Assembly (NCBI RefSeq): GCF_003428645.1
Contig: NZ_QVQH01000007.1
Span: 124,001 to 188,000, forward strand
DNA from: Geodermatophilus marinus
Lineage (GTDB): Bacteria; Actinomycetota; Actinomycetes; Mycobacteriales; Geodermatophilaceae
Length of the DNA stretch: 64,000 bases
Direction of reading: 5' to 3'
Position numbers and translations under genes: made by a program. The notes beneath the pieces were generated by a model, which was not told the origin of the DNA, searched no databases, and saw only the letters and a list, made by a program, of their open reading frames with translations. This document shows, piece by piece, positions 39,940 to 48,169 of the stretch (position 1 is its first letter; each line of letters begins with the position of its first letter).

Positions 39940-42536
39940 GGCCGGCGGGACCCGGCCAGGTGGGCCGCCGCCCGGCGGGCCACGAGCGTGCGGTCGACCT
40001 TGGACTGGTGGCGGACGTCGACCGGCAGCCGGTCGGTGACGAGCACGGCGGCCACCGGGGACCCGGCCGCCGCCCGCACCGCGGCGGCGAGATCGGCGCC
40101 GGCCAGCCGCAGCCGGCCCGCCCGCCGGCCCGGGGGCCGGGCCTCCCCGGAGGGGACGACGACGGCGACCAGCGCCTGCGTCCCGGCCGGGCCCACCCCG
40201 ACGGCGGCGCAGGCGGCGACCCCGGCCAGCCGCTCCACCCGCTGCTCCACGCCGACCGGCGCCACGGGGCCGGCCGCGGTGGTGACCACGTGCGGCAGCC
40301 GGCCGGCGACCCACAGCCGGCCCTCGGCGTCCAGGGCCCCGACGTCCCCGGTGCGGTGCCAGCCCGGGTCCCGGGAGGCGGCCCGCTCGGTCAGCCAGAG
40401 CGCGTCGTAGCGGTCCTTGACGTGCGCGCCGCGGACGCAGACCTCGCCGAGCACGCCGGGCTCGGCGGTCAGCGGGCCCGCCGCGCGGCCGCGGTCGTCG
40501 AGGGGGCTGACGCTGACCTCGACCCCGGCCAGCGGGCGCCCGACGCACACGCCGTCCCCCTCCCCGGCGGCCTCGACCTCGGCCAGGGAGACGTCGGTGA
40601 CCGGCAGGGCCTCGGTCATGCCGTACGGGGTGTGCGGCTCGGCCCGGGGGAGCACGCTGCCGGCCGCACGCAGCAGCGCCGCGGGGACCGGGGCGCCGGC
40701 GCTGAGCAGCAGCCGGACCCGGCCCAGCGCCGTCCGCTGCGCGGTGGTGAGGTCGCCGGCGGTGGCGACGACGCGGCGCAGCGCGGCCGGCGAGGCGAAC
40801 ACGGCGGTGGCGTCGACGGCGGCGACCGCGTCGGCGAGCGCGGCGGCGGTCAGCGACCCGGGCGCGGTGACGTCCACGTCGGGGATCGCGGTGCCGATGC
40901 CGAGGCCCGGCCCGAGCAGCGCGAACGGCGCGAAGGCGGCGACGAGCCGGTCCGCGGGGGTGAGCCGGTAGGTGGCGCGGACCAGCTCGAGCTGGGCGCG
41001 GGCCTGGCGGTGGGTGTAGACGACGCCCTTGGCCGGCCCGGTCGCGCCGGAGGTGAAGAGCACGGCGCAGTCGGCGTCCGGGTCGGCGACGGGCGGCGGG
41101 GGGGCGCCCCGGCCCCGGGCGGCCAGCTCGTCGAGGGTGGCCTCGACGCGCAGCGCGCGGCGGGCGGCCACGGGCAGCGGGCCGGCGGCGATGCGTCGGC
41201 CGGGCAGCCGCATGAGGCGGGCGGCGGCCAGCCCGGCCCGGCTGCCGACGACGACCGCCGGGGCGGCGCTGCCCAGCGCCCGCCGCATGCCGCCCAGGCC
41301 CAGCCCCTTGTCGGCCACGACGACGACCCCGCCGGCCCGCCACACCGCGTAGACCACGGCGGTGAGGTCGGCCGACGGCTCGACCAGCAGCGCCACCCGC
41401 GACCCGGGCCCCACCCCGGCCGCGGCCAGCCCGGCGGCGAGCTCGGCGACGCGGCGGGCGAGGACGTCCCAGCCGGTGGCCCGGCCCCCGGCCTCGACGA
41501 CGGCGGGGGAGGGGTCGCCGGCCCGCTCCTCCAGCGCCGCCCAGAGCGGCCGGTGAGCGGAGTGGATCCCGGGGCGGGACGCCGACGGGTCCACTCCGCT
41601 CCCGAGCCCGGTGACCCAGTCGGCGACGGCCTCGGCGTACTGGGGGGCGTCCTCCGGCAGCAGGTGCGAGGCGCCCTCGAAGCGGTGCAGGGCCGCGTGC
41701 GGCAGCCGCCCGCGCAGGTCGGTCAGGTAGCGCTCGCCGAACACCGGGTCGCGCGGCCCCCACAGCAGCAGGGCCGGGACGTCGAGGCCGCAGACACCCT
41801 CGGCGATCTCCTCCTGCACGGGGCGGGAGGGGTGCCCGGGCGCGAACGGGATGTCGGCGACGAAGTCGCCGACGGCGCGGCGCCGGGCGGCGGTCCGGTA
41901 GGGGGCGGCGAAGGCGTCGCGGACGGCCGGCGGCAGCGGTGGCCGGGACAGCGCGGTGGTGGCCCGCACGAAGACCGGGGTGCCGACGGTCACCGCCGAG
42001 CGGACGCCGGGTGCGTGCGCCATGCGGATGAGCGCCGGGCCGCGGTCGCCCTCGGGCATGGCGACCGCCGTGTTGGCCAGCACGACGCCGCGCAGCTGCT
42101 CCCGGTGCGCCAGCGCCCAGCCGAGGGAGACGATGCCGCCCCAGTCGTGGCCCACGGTGACCACCGGGCCGGTCAGCCCCAGGGCGGCGCTGAGGTCGCC
42201 GAGGTCGGCCACCCGCTCGGCGAGCGTCCGCGGCCGGTCCAGGCGCTGCGACCAGCCCATGCCGAGCTGGTCGGGGGCGATCACCCGCCAGCCGGCCGGC
42301 CGCGCGGCCAGCAGGCGCCGCCACAGGTAGGACCAGGTGGGGTTGCCGTGGACGCACAGCAGCGTCCCGGCCGCCGCGTCCCCGGCACCGGCCCCCTCCG
42401 TGCCGGTGGCCGGCCCCGTGTCGAGGACGTGCCAGACGTGCGTGGCGCCGGTCCGGTCGGTGACCGGGACGTGCCGGGACCAGGCCGGGTCGAGCCCGGG
42501 GAGGTCGGTCTCGGGGCGCGGGGGTGCCGCCGTCAC
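39936..42536 (-). CDS. oleBC: OleBC fusion: beta-lactone decarboxylase (OleB) joined to beta-lactone synthetase (OleC)
   Basis: 866 residues. Residues 1-310 are an alpha/beta hydrolase of the haloalkane-dehalogenase type, with HGNPTWSYLWR (64-74), nucleophile Asp131 in GHDWGG and a late His in EGASHLLPEDAP. Residues 330-866 are an acyl-AMP-ligase-like domain with LFTSGATGPAKGVVYTHRQ, HTPYGMTEALPV and WHRTGDVGALDAEGRLWVAGR. OleC forms a beta-lactone from the beta-hydroxy acid using ATP, and OleB removes CO2 to give the cis-olefin. Fused OleBC proteins are known in actinobacteria. GTGA overlaps link it to oleA and oleD. Confidence 0.92.
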   Translation of the reverse strand: MTAAPPRPETDLPGLDPAWSRHVPVTDRTGATHVWHVLDTGPATGTEGAGAGDAAAGTLLCVHGNPTWSYLWRRLLAARPAGWRVIAPDQLGMGWSQRLDRPRTLAERVADLGDLSAALGLTGPVVTVGHDWGGIVSLGWALAHREQLRGVVLANTAVAMPEGDRGPALIRMAHAPGVRSAVTVGTPVFVRATTALSRPPLPPAVRDAFAAPYRTAARRRAVGDFVADIPFAPGHPSRPVQEEIAEGVCGLDVPALLLWGPRDPVFGERYLTDLRGRLPHAALHRFEGASHLLPEDAPQYAEAVADWVTGLGSGVDPSASRPGIHSAHRPLWAALEERAGDPSPAVVEAGGRATGWDVLARRVAELAAGLAAAGVGPGSRVALLVEPSADLTAVVYAVWRAGGVVVVADKGLGLGGMRRALGSAAPAVVVGSRAGLAAARLMRLPGRRIAAGPLPVAARRALRVEATLDELAARGRGAPPPPVADPDADCAVLFTSGATGPAKGVVYTHRQARAQLELVRATYRLTPADRLVAAFAPFALLGPGLGIGTAIPDVDVTAPGSLTAAALADAVAAVDATAVFASPAALRRVVATAGDLTTAQRTALGRVRLLLSAGAPVPAALLRAAGSVLPRAEPHTPYGMTEALPVTDVSLAEVEAAGEGDGVCVGRPLAGVEVSVSPLDDRGRAAGPLTAEPGVLGEVCVRGAHVKDRYDALWLTERAASRDPGWHRTGDVGALDAEGRLWVAGRLPHVVTTAAGPVAPVGVEQRVERLAGVAACAAVGVGPAGTQALVAVVVPSGEARPPGRRAGRLRLAGADLAAAVRAAAGSPVAAVLVTDRLPVDVRHQSKVDRTLVARRAAAHLAGSRRP

Positions 42537-43558
42537 CAGGCGATCTCGAGGCAGGAGGCGTTCAGGCCCGAGCCGATGCCCATGAGCAGCACCCGGTCCC
42601 CGGAGACCAGCGACTGCGCCTCACCGGCGAGGGTCACCGGCACCGAGGCCGGGCCGAGGTTGCCGCGGGTCGGGAACGTGCGGGGCACCAGGTCGGGGTC
42701 GACGCCGAACCGGTCGCACATCGCCTGGGTGTGCACCCTGGACACCTGGTGCATGACGTAGCGGCTCATCCCGTCGGCCCAGTCGAACTGCTCGCGCGCC
42801 TCCTCCCACATGTCGAGGGAGAGGGCGATGCCGGCGTCGAGCAGGCCCTTGAGGTCGGTGCGCATCTCGTCGTTGTCACCGGTGCACAGCTCGTGGTGCT
42901 CGGTGCCGGCGCGGCTGACCGAGCCGACCAGCCGGTGCCCCTCGGGGTGCAGGTCGCTGCGCCCCAGGACCATCGCCACCGCGCCCGAGCCGAGGGTCAG
43001 CGTGGCGAACTGGGCGAGCACGTCCCGCGACACCGTCTCCGGCCGGGACAGCCGCTCGATGGTGCGCTCCTGCACGGGCCGGGAGTCCTCGCCGTTGACG
43101 ACGAGGGCGTACTGCACCCGGCCGGAGTCGATCATCGCCGCGGCGAGCTCCATGCCGTTGACGAAACCCAGGCAGGCGTTGGTGATGTCGTAGTTCTGGC
43201 AGGACCGCGGCAGGCCGAGCGCGCTGTGCACGGCCACCGCGGTCGAGGGCTCCAGCCAGCGGCGGCTCACCGAGGTGTTGACCATGAGGCCGACCGCGGC
43301 GGGGTCCACCCCGCTCTCGCTGATCGCCTTGGCCCCGGCCATGGCGGCGCCGTCGACGAAGGTCACCCCGTCGGCCCACCAGCGCCGCTCGCGGATGCCG
43401 GCCAGGCGCTCCAGCAGCCCCGGCCGCAGGCCCACCTGCCGGTAGGTGCCGGCCAGGCGCTCGTCGATCTCGTCGGAGGTCACCACGCGGGTGGCGTCCT
43501 CGGTGGCGACCGAGAGGACGGAGGTGTTGGCGAAGTGGTGGGTGGCGTTGCCGGTCAC
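42533..43558 (-). CDS. oleA: OleA: thiolase-fold enzyme for head-to-head acyl-CoA condensation
   Basis: 341 residues of the KAS III fold. The catalytic residues known for OleA are in place: Cys129 (ITNACLGF), His270 (YVMHQVSRVH) and Asn300 (TRGNLGPASV), with Glu103 (RRWLEPST) as the extra base. OleA joins two fatty acyl-CoAs to a 2-alkyl-3-ketoacid, the first step of long-chain olefin synthesis. The GTG start follows GGAGG by 8 bases and begins a three-gene operon. Confidence 0.92.
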   Translation of the reverse strand: MTGNATHHFANTSVLSVATEDATRVVTSDEIDERLAGTYRQVGLRPGLLERLAGIRERRWWADGVTFVDGAAMAGAKAISESGVDPAAVGLMVNTSVSRRWLEPSTAVAVHSALGLPRSCQNYDITNACLGFVNGMELAAAMIDSGRVQYALVVNGEDSRPVQERTIERLSRPETVSRDVLAQFATLTLGSGAVAMVLGRSDLHPEGHRLVGSVSRAGTEHHELCTGDNDEMRTDLKGLLDAGIALSLDMWEEAREQFDWADGMSRYVMHQVSRVHTQAMCDRFGVDPDLVPRTFPTRGNLGPASVPVTLAGEAQSLVSGDRVLLMGIGSGLNASCLEIAW

Positions 43559-43693
43559 GCGTGGCCTCCAGGGCGTTCTGAGGAGGGCCGACCCGGGTGC
43601 GTGCCGCCCTGTCCGGTCGGCGCTACCCCGTCACGCCGCCGCTATGCGGCGTCCTCGCCGCGCCGGACCAGCGTAGCCGCCCGATCCCGCACG

Positions 43694-46585
43694 TCACGCC
43701 GGGACGGCGGGAGCGGGCACCTCCCCGGCCAGCCGCCCGACGAGGGCGCAGGCCGCCCCGGCGTCCATCCCGGCCCCCTCGGCGAGGGCCGCCTCGTACG
43801 CGGCGGCGTCGAGGCCGGCGCGGGCGGCGGCGACGTAGCGCTGCCCGTCCAGCGGGTCCATCCGCAGCGGGTCGTAGCCGATCAGCCGCGCCGAGGCCTG
43901 CACCGCCCCGAGCAGGACGGCGGCGTCGGTGTGCCGGCCGGCCGCGGCGGCGGCCCCGACGGCGGTGAGCAGCCCGGCCAGGGTGCCGGTGGCGTCGCCC
44001 TCCCGGTGGGTGAGGTCGACCATCTGCCACAGGTCGGCCAGCGCCGCACCCGGCCGACCGGTGTCGACGAGCACCTTGGCCCGGATCCAGAGCACGGAGG
44101 AGTGCGCCCACGAGTGGCCGAGGTCGAGGGCCAGGCGCTCGGCGGCGTCCAGGTGGGCCAGCGCCCCGTCGACGTCACCGGCGACGCGGGAGAACTGGCC
44201 GAGGGTCATGGCGATCTCGACCTGCACCCACTCGATGCCCGAGGCCTGCGCCAGCTCGATGCCGCGGGCGATGTCGCTGGTGACGGCGCCCTCCTCGTCG
44301 GGCCGGCCGAGCAGCGCCCGGACGAAGCCGCGCAGCACCAGGGCGAGCGCCAGGACGCCGTCCCGCTCGTCCTGCGCCGCGGTGACGATCTCGTCGGTGC
44401 GGGCGAAGATGGCCGGCACGTCACCGGAGAGGTAGGCCAGCAGCGCGTCGCCCAGGAGCGCGCCGCTGCGCACCTGCGGCGCGGCGTCCGGGGTGGCCTC
44501 GAGCGCGGCGGCCAGCCAGCGGCGGCCCTCCTGCACGTGCCCGCGGCGGTACCACCACCAGGCCAGGGCGGCACCGATCCGCAGCGCGGTCTCGCCCTGG
44601 CCGGTGGCCAGGGCGTGCGCGAGCGCCGCCCGGATCCCGGGTTGCTCGGCGTCGAGCCGGCGGGCGCTCGCGGTCCACTCCGGCCGGCGCAGCGTCGGCT
44701 CCAGACGCTCGGTGAGGGCGAGCACGAAGGCGGCCTGGCGGTCGCGCAGCAGGCGGCCGGTGGCCGCGTCCAGGCCCTGCTCGGCGTACTGCCGCAGGGT
44801 CTCCAGCATCCGGTACCGCCCGGCGGCGTGGTCGAGCTCGACCAGCGACTTGGCGACCAGCTCCCGCAGCAGCTCCAGGGTGCGGCCCGCGACGTCCGGG
44901 CCGGCGACGGCGTCGACCGCGTCGGGGCCGAAGCCGCCGGGCAGCACCGACACCGCGCGGAACACCGCGAGCTCGGCCGGGCCGAGCAGGTCGACGCTCC
45001 ACTGCACCGTGGCCGCCAGCGTGCGCTGGTGCGGGTGGGCGGTGCGCCGGCCGCCCGACAGGAGCGCGAACCGGTCGTCGACCCGGCCGGCGACCTCCGC
45101 CAGCGGCAGGGTGGTCAGGCAGGCGGCGGCGAGCTCGACCGCGAGCGGGAGCCCGTCGAGGGCGGCACACAGCTCGCGGACCTGCCGAAGCTCCTCGGGG
45201 GAGGGGTCGGCCAGGTGCGGCGCGGCGAGGCGGGCCCGGTCGAGGAAGAGCTGCTCGGCGTCACTGCCCGGGGTGCCGGCCGGCATGGGCCCGCACGGCA
45301 GCACGGCCTCACCGGGCAACCCGAGCGGCTCGCGCGAGGTGGCGAGCACCCGCAGGTCGGGGCAGCGGGGGAGCAGCGCGGCGCAGACCTCCGCGGCGGC
45401 CTCGACGACGTGCTCGCAGTTGTCGAGCAGCAGGAGCAGCGGGCGGTCCTGCAGCGCGGTCGCGACCGCGGCGAGCGGGTCGCCCGCGGTGAGGCTCACC
45501 CCGAGCACGGTGGCCACCTGGGTGGCGACCAGGTCGGGGTCCTCCACCCCGGCGAGCTCGACGAGCGCGGCCGGCGGCGCGTCGGCCGTCCGGCGGCGCG
45601 CGGCCTCCAGCGCCAGCCGCGTCTTGCCGCTGCCGCCGGGGCCGACGAGGGTCACCAGCCGCTGCGCGGCCAGGGCGCCGTCGAGGACGCCGAGCTCCCG
45701 GGCGCGGCCGACGAAGGTGGTCAGCGGCACCGGCAGCGGCGGGGGTGCCGGCGCGGCGGGCGCCGCGGGCGGGGCCGGCGCGGGTGCGGGTTCCGGCGCC
45801 GGGGCGGCCGGGGGCGCCGGGGCGGCCAGGCCGGGGTCCTGGCGGAGGATCCGCTCGTGCAGCTCCTGCAGCGGGCGGCCGGGGTCGACCCCGAGGCCGT
45901 CGGCCAGCAGCCGGCGGCCCTCCGTGTAGGTCTCCAGCGCCTCGGCCTGCCGGCCGGCCCGGTAGAGCGCCAGCACCAGGGAGGCGCGCAGCCCCTCGCG
46001 CAGCGGCTCGGCGCGCACCAGCTCCCGCAGGTCGTCGACCAGCTCGGCGTGCCGGCCCAGCCGCAGGTCCAGCTCTGCGGCCAGCTCCCGCGCGTCGAGG
46101 CGGGCCTGCTCCAGCCGCTCGGCCTCCTCGACGGCGAAGGTGGCGGCCACGTCGGCGTAGGCGGGGCCGCGCCACAGTCCCAGCCCCTCGGCGACCGCGG
46201 CCCGCGCGCCGGCGACGTCCCCCCGGGCGGCGAGCTCGCGAGCGGTGCGGACCAGGCGCGAGAAGCGGACGGCGTCGACGTCCTCGGGGTCGACGGCCAG
46301 CCGGTACCCCGGCTCCCGGGTGAGCAGCAGCGTCCACGCGCCGCCGGCGTCGGGCTCGAGCTCGCGGCGCAGCCGCGAGATCACCGCCTGCAGGGTCGCC
46401 GAGACCGCGGTGGGCGGCTGCCCGCTCCACACCCGGTCGGCGAGCACGTCGACGGCCACGGTGCGCCCGGCGTCGACCAGCAGCGCCGCCAGGACGGCGC
46501 GGTGGCGGGGCGTCTGCGCGGCCAGGGGACGACCGTCGCGCCAGACCTCGACGGGCCCGAGCACGCGGAACGAGGTGACGGACAT
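43694..46585 (-). CDS. AfsR/SARP-type regulator: winged helix, BTAD, NB-ARC ATPase, TPR
   Basis: 963 residues. The OmpR-type DNA-binding domain covers 1-95 (RHRAVLAALLVDAGRTVAVDVLADRVWSG), the BTAD domain 100-245 (LREGLRASLVLALYRAGRQAEALETY) and a Pro/Ala linker 250-290. An ATPase has its P-loop GPGGSGKTRLALE near 311 and LLLLLDNCEHV after it, and helical TPR-like repeats run to the C-terminus. Such proteins activate secondary metabolism genes. It lies 135 bases upstream of oleA in the same orientation and divergent from an FAD oxidase. Either could be a target. Confidence 0.92.
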   Translation of the reverse strand: MSVTSFRVLGPVEVWRDGRPLAAQTPRHRAVLAALLVDAGRTVAVDVLADRVWSGQPPTAVSATLQAVISRLRRELEPDAGGAWTLLLTREPGYRLAVDPEDVDAVRFSRLVRTARELAARGDVAGARAAVAEGLGLWRGPAYADVAATFAVEEAERLEQARLDARELAAELDLRLGRHAELVDDLRELVRAEPLREGLRASLVLALYRAGRQAEALETYTEGRRLLADGLGVDPGRPLQELHERILRQDPGLAAPAPPAAPAPEPAPAPAPPAAPAAPAPPPLPVPLTTFVGRARELGVLDGALAAQRLVTLVGPGGSGKTRLALEAARRRTADAPPAALVELAGVEDPDLVATQVATVLGVSLTAGDPLAAVATALQDRPLLLLLDNCEHVVEAAAEVCAALLPRCPDLRVLATSREPLGLPGEAVLPCGPMPAGTPGSDAEQLFLDRARLAAPHLADPSPEELRQVRELCAALDGLPLAVELAAACLTTLPLAEVAGRVDDRFALLSGGRRTAHPHQRTLAATVQWSVDLLGPAELAVFRAVSVLPGGFGPDAVDAVAGPDVAGRTLELLRELVAKSLVELDHAAGRYRMLETLRQYAEQGLDAATGRLLRDRQAAFVLALTERLEPTLRRPEWTASARRLDAEQPGIRAALAHALATGQGETALRIGAALAWWWYRRGHVQEGRRWLAAALEATPDAAPQVRSGALLGDALLAYLSGDVPAIFARTDEIVTAAQDERDGVLALALVLRGFVRALLGRPDEEGAVTSDIARGIELAQASGIEWVQVEIAMTLGQFSRVAGDVDGALAHLDAAERLALDLGHSWAHSSVLWIRAKVLVDTGRPGAALADLWQMVDLTHREGDATGTLAGLLTAVGAAAAAGRHTDAAVLLGAVQASARLIGYDPLRMDPLDGQRYVAAARAGLDAAAYEAALAEGAGMDAGAACALVGRLAGEVPAPAVPA

Positions 46586-46593
46586 CGCGCGGG

Positions 46594-46599
46594 ATCCTA
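46594..46599 (-). promoter_or_regulatory. -10 element of the AfsR-like gene
   Basis: TAGGAT on the minus strand lies 8 bases before the ATG, so the transcript is probably leaderless. Confidence 0.5.
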
Positions 46600-46631
46600 G
46601 GGCCGGGACGTGCGATCCAGGGCTCCGCCGC

Positions 46632-46700
46632 ACGTCACCGGCCCGCGAGCGCCTCGTCCGGCGTACGTCACCGGGGGCGCAAGCGCCCGACAAGGTGACG
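46632..46700. promoter_or_regulatory. Direct repeats in the divergent AfsR-like / FAD oxidase promoter, candidate SARP sites
   Basis: ACGTCACCGG occurs at 46632-46641 and 46665-46674, exactly 33 bases apart (three 11-bp steps). An inverted GGTGACG follows at 46694-46700. SARP proteins bind direct repeats spaced in multiples of 11 bp. A further GGTGACG at 46574-46580 falls within the first codons of the regulator gene. Confidence 0.5.
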
Positions 46701-46756
46701 CCAAGGGCCGGCGGCGACCCTCCGGGTGACCGATCCCCGCCGCCCGGAGACGCCCC

Positions 46757-48046
46757 GTGAACCCTGCTGCCGCCGTCCTGCCCCCCGACCTGGCCGTCCT
46801 GCTGCGCGGCCGCCTCTCCCCGTCGGCCGGGTTGACCGACGGCGCGGTGGTCCGCCCGGCCAGGCCCGAGGACGTGGTCGCCGCCGTCCGGTTGGCCGGC
46901 CGGCACGGCGTCGCGGTCGCGGTGGACGGGGACGGCGTCCCCCCGGGGGCGGGGCGGCTGCTGCGCGTCGACCCGTCGGCGCTCGACGATCTCGACGTCT
47001 CCGCCGGCGGGTGGGCGCGGGTGGGGGCCGGGGTCCGGTGGCAGCGGCTGCTCGACGCGGCGGCGCCGCTGTCCCTGGCCCCGGTGACCGGCGCCTCGCC
47101 GGCCGAGCGGGTGGTGGACTCGGTCGCCGGGGGCGGGGTGGGGCCTCTGGCCCGCACCTACGGGCTGGCCTCCGACCGGGTGCGCGCGGTGGAGCTGGTG
47201 ACCGGGGACGGCGTGCTGCGGCGGGTGACGCCGGAGGGCGAGCCGGAGCTGTTCTGGGCGGTCCGCGGCGGGGGCACCGCCCTCGGGGTGCCGACCGCGG
47301 TGGAGGTCGACCTGCTGCCGGTCGGCCCGCTGTACGCCGGGACGCTGCGCTGGCCGGCGTCCGACGCCGCCGCCGTGCTGCACGCCTGGGGCGGCTGGGC
47401 GGCGACCCTGCCGATCCAGGCGGGCACGGCCGCGGTGCTGCACCGGCCGCGGCGCGGGGCGGCGGGCGTGGCGGTGCGCTTCACCTGGGCCGGCGAGCCC
47501 GACGACGGCGCCGCCGTGCTCGCGCCGCTGCGGGCGGCCGCCCGGCCCGCGGGCGACGACGTGGGGGTGCGGACCCCCGCGCAGCTCGAGGTGACCCCGG
47601 CGGGTCCGCGGCGCGGGGTGGAGTCCTCGCTGCTGCTCGACGCGCTGCCCGAGGGGGCCGTGGGCCCGCTGCTGCGCGCGGCCCGCGGGACCCCGCCGCG
47701 GCTGCTGGAGCTGCGGCTGCTCGGCGGGGCGGTGTCCTGGCTGCCGCAGCGGCCGAGCGCGGTCGGGTACCGCGACGCGCGGCTGGCGCTGCGGGTGGTC
47801 GGCGGGGCCGGGGCCGACGAGCGTGCGGCGACCCGGGCCTGCGCCGACGAGCTGGTCGCGGCGTTCGGGCCGCTGACCGGCGGGCGGGCGCCGGCGCACG
47901 GCAGCGGGCCGAGCCCCGACGTCCTGGCGCGCACCCCTCGTCCCGCCGTCCGGGAGCGGCTGGCCGCCGTCGCCGCCGCGACCGACCCGCACCGCATCCT
48001 CGAGGGGGCGCGCCCCGGGCTGCCGGTCCTGCGGGGGACCCGCTAG
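46757..48046 (+). CDS. FAD-binding (PCMH/VAO-type) oxidase
   Basis: 429 residues. The N-terminal FAD domain includes VVRPARPEDVVAAVRLAGRHGVAVAVDGDGVPPG, GASPAERVVDSVAGGGVGPLARTYGLASDRV and a strand pattern typical of berberine-bridge-like oxidases. The usual His/Cys attachment motifs for covalent FAD are not obvious, and the canonical RGGGHN is replaced by VDGDGV. The end (DPHRILEGARPGLPVL) resembles the berberine-type C-terminus. It is divergent from the AfsR-like gene and ends with TAG. Confidence 0.85.
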   Translation: MNPAAAVLPPDLAVLLRGRLSPSAGLTDGAVVRPARPEDVVAAVRLAGRHGVAVAVDGDGVPPGAGRLLRVDPSALDDLDVSAGGWARVGAGVRWQRLLDAAAPLSLAPVTGASPAERVVDSVAGGGVGPLARTYGLASDRVRAVELVTGDGVLRRVTPEGEPELFWAVRGGGTALGVPTAVEVDLLPVGPLYAGTLRWPASDAAAVLHAWGGWAATLPIQAGTAAVLHRPRRGAAGVAVRFTWAGEPDDGAAVLAPLRAAARPAGDDVGVRTPAQLEVTPAGPRRGVESSLLLDALPEGAVGPLLRAARGTPPRLLELRLLGGAVSWLPQRPSAVGYRDARLALRVVGGAGADERAATRACADELVAAFGPLTGGRAPAHGSGPSPDVLARTPRPAVRERLAAVAAATDPHRILEGARPGLPVLRGTR

Positions 48047-48133
48047 GAGCCGGCTGCGAGCTCGGCGCGGCCGGGCCGGGGCGGGTCGGGGCCGGTCGCG
48101 GGGCCGGGCGCGTGCGAGGAACAGGAAGCTCTG

Positions 48134-48160
48134 CCCACGTCCGCGGCCCGCCGACGTGGG
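48134..48160. terminator. Hairpin between the convergent FAD oxidase and transglycosylase genes
   Basis: CCCACGTC (48134-48141) pairs with GACGTGGG (48153-48160). Confidence 0.5.
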
Positions 48161-48169
48161 TGAAGCCTC

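Noticed and set aside
42524-46600. 1358-residue plus-strand frame antisense to oleA and the AfsR-like gene
   Set aside because: It is a GC-skew shadow of two well-supported minus-strand genes, and no domain is recognisable in it.
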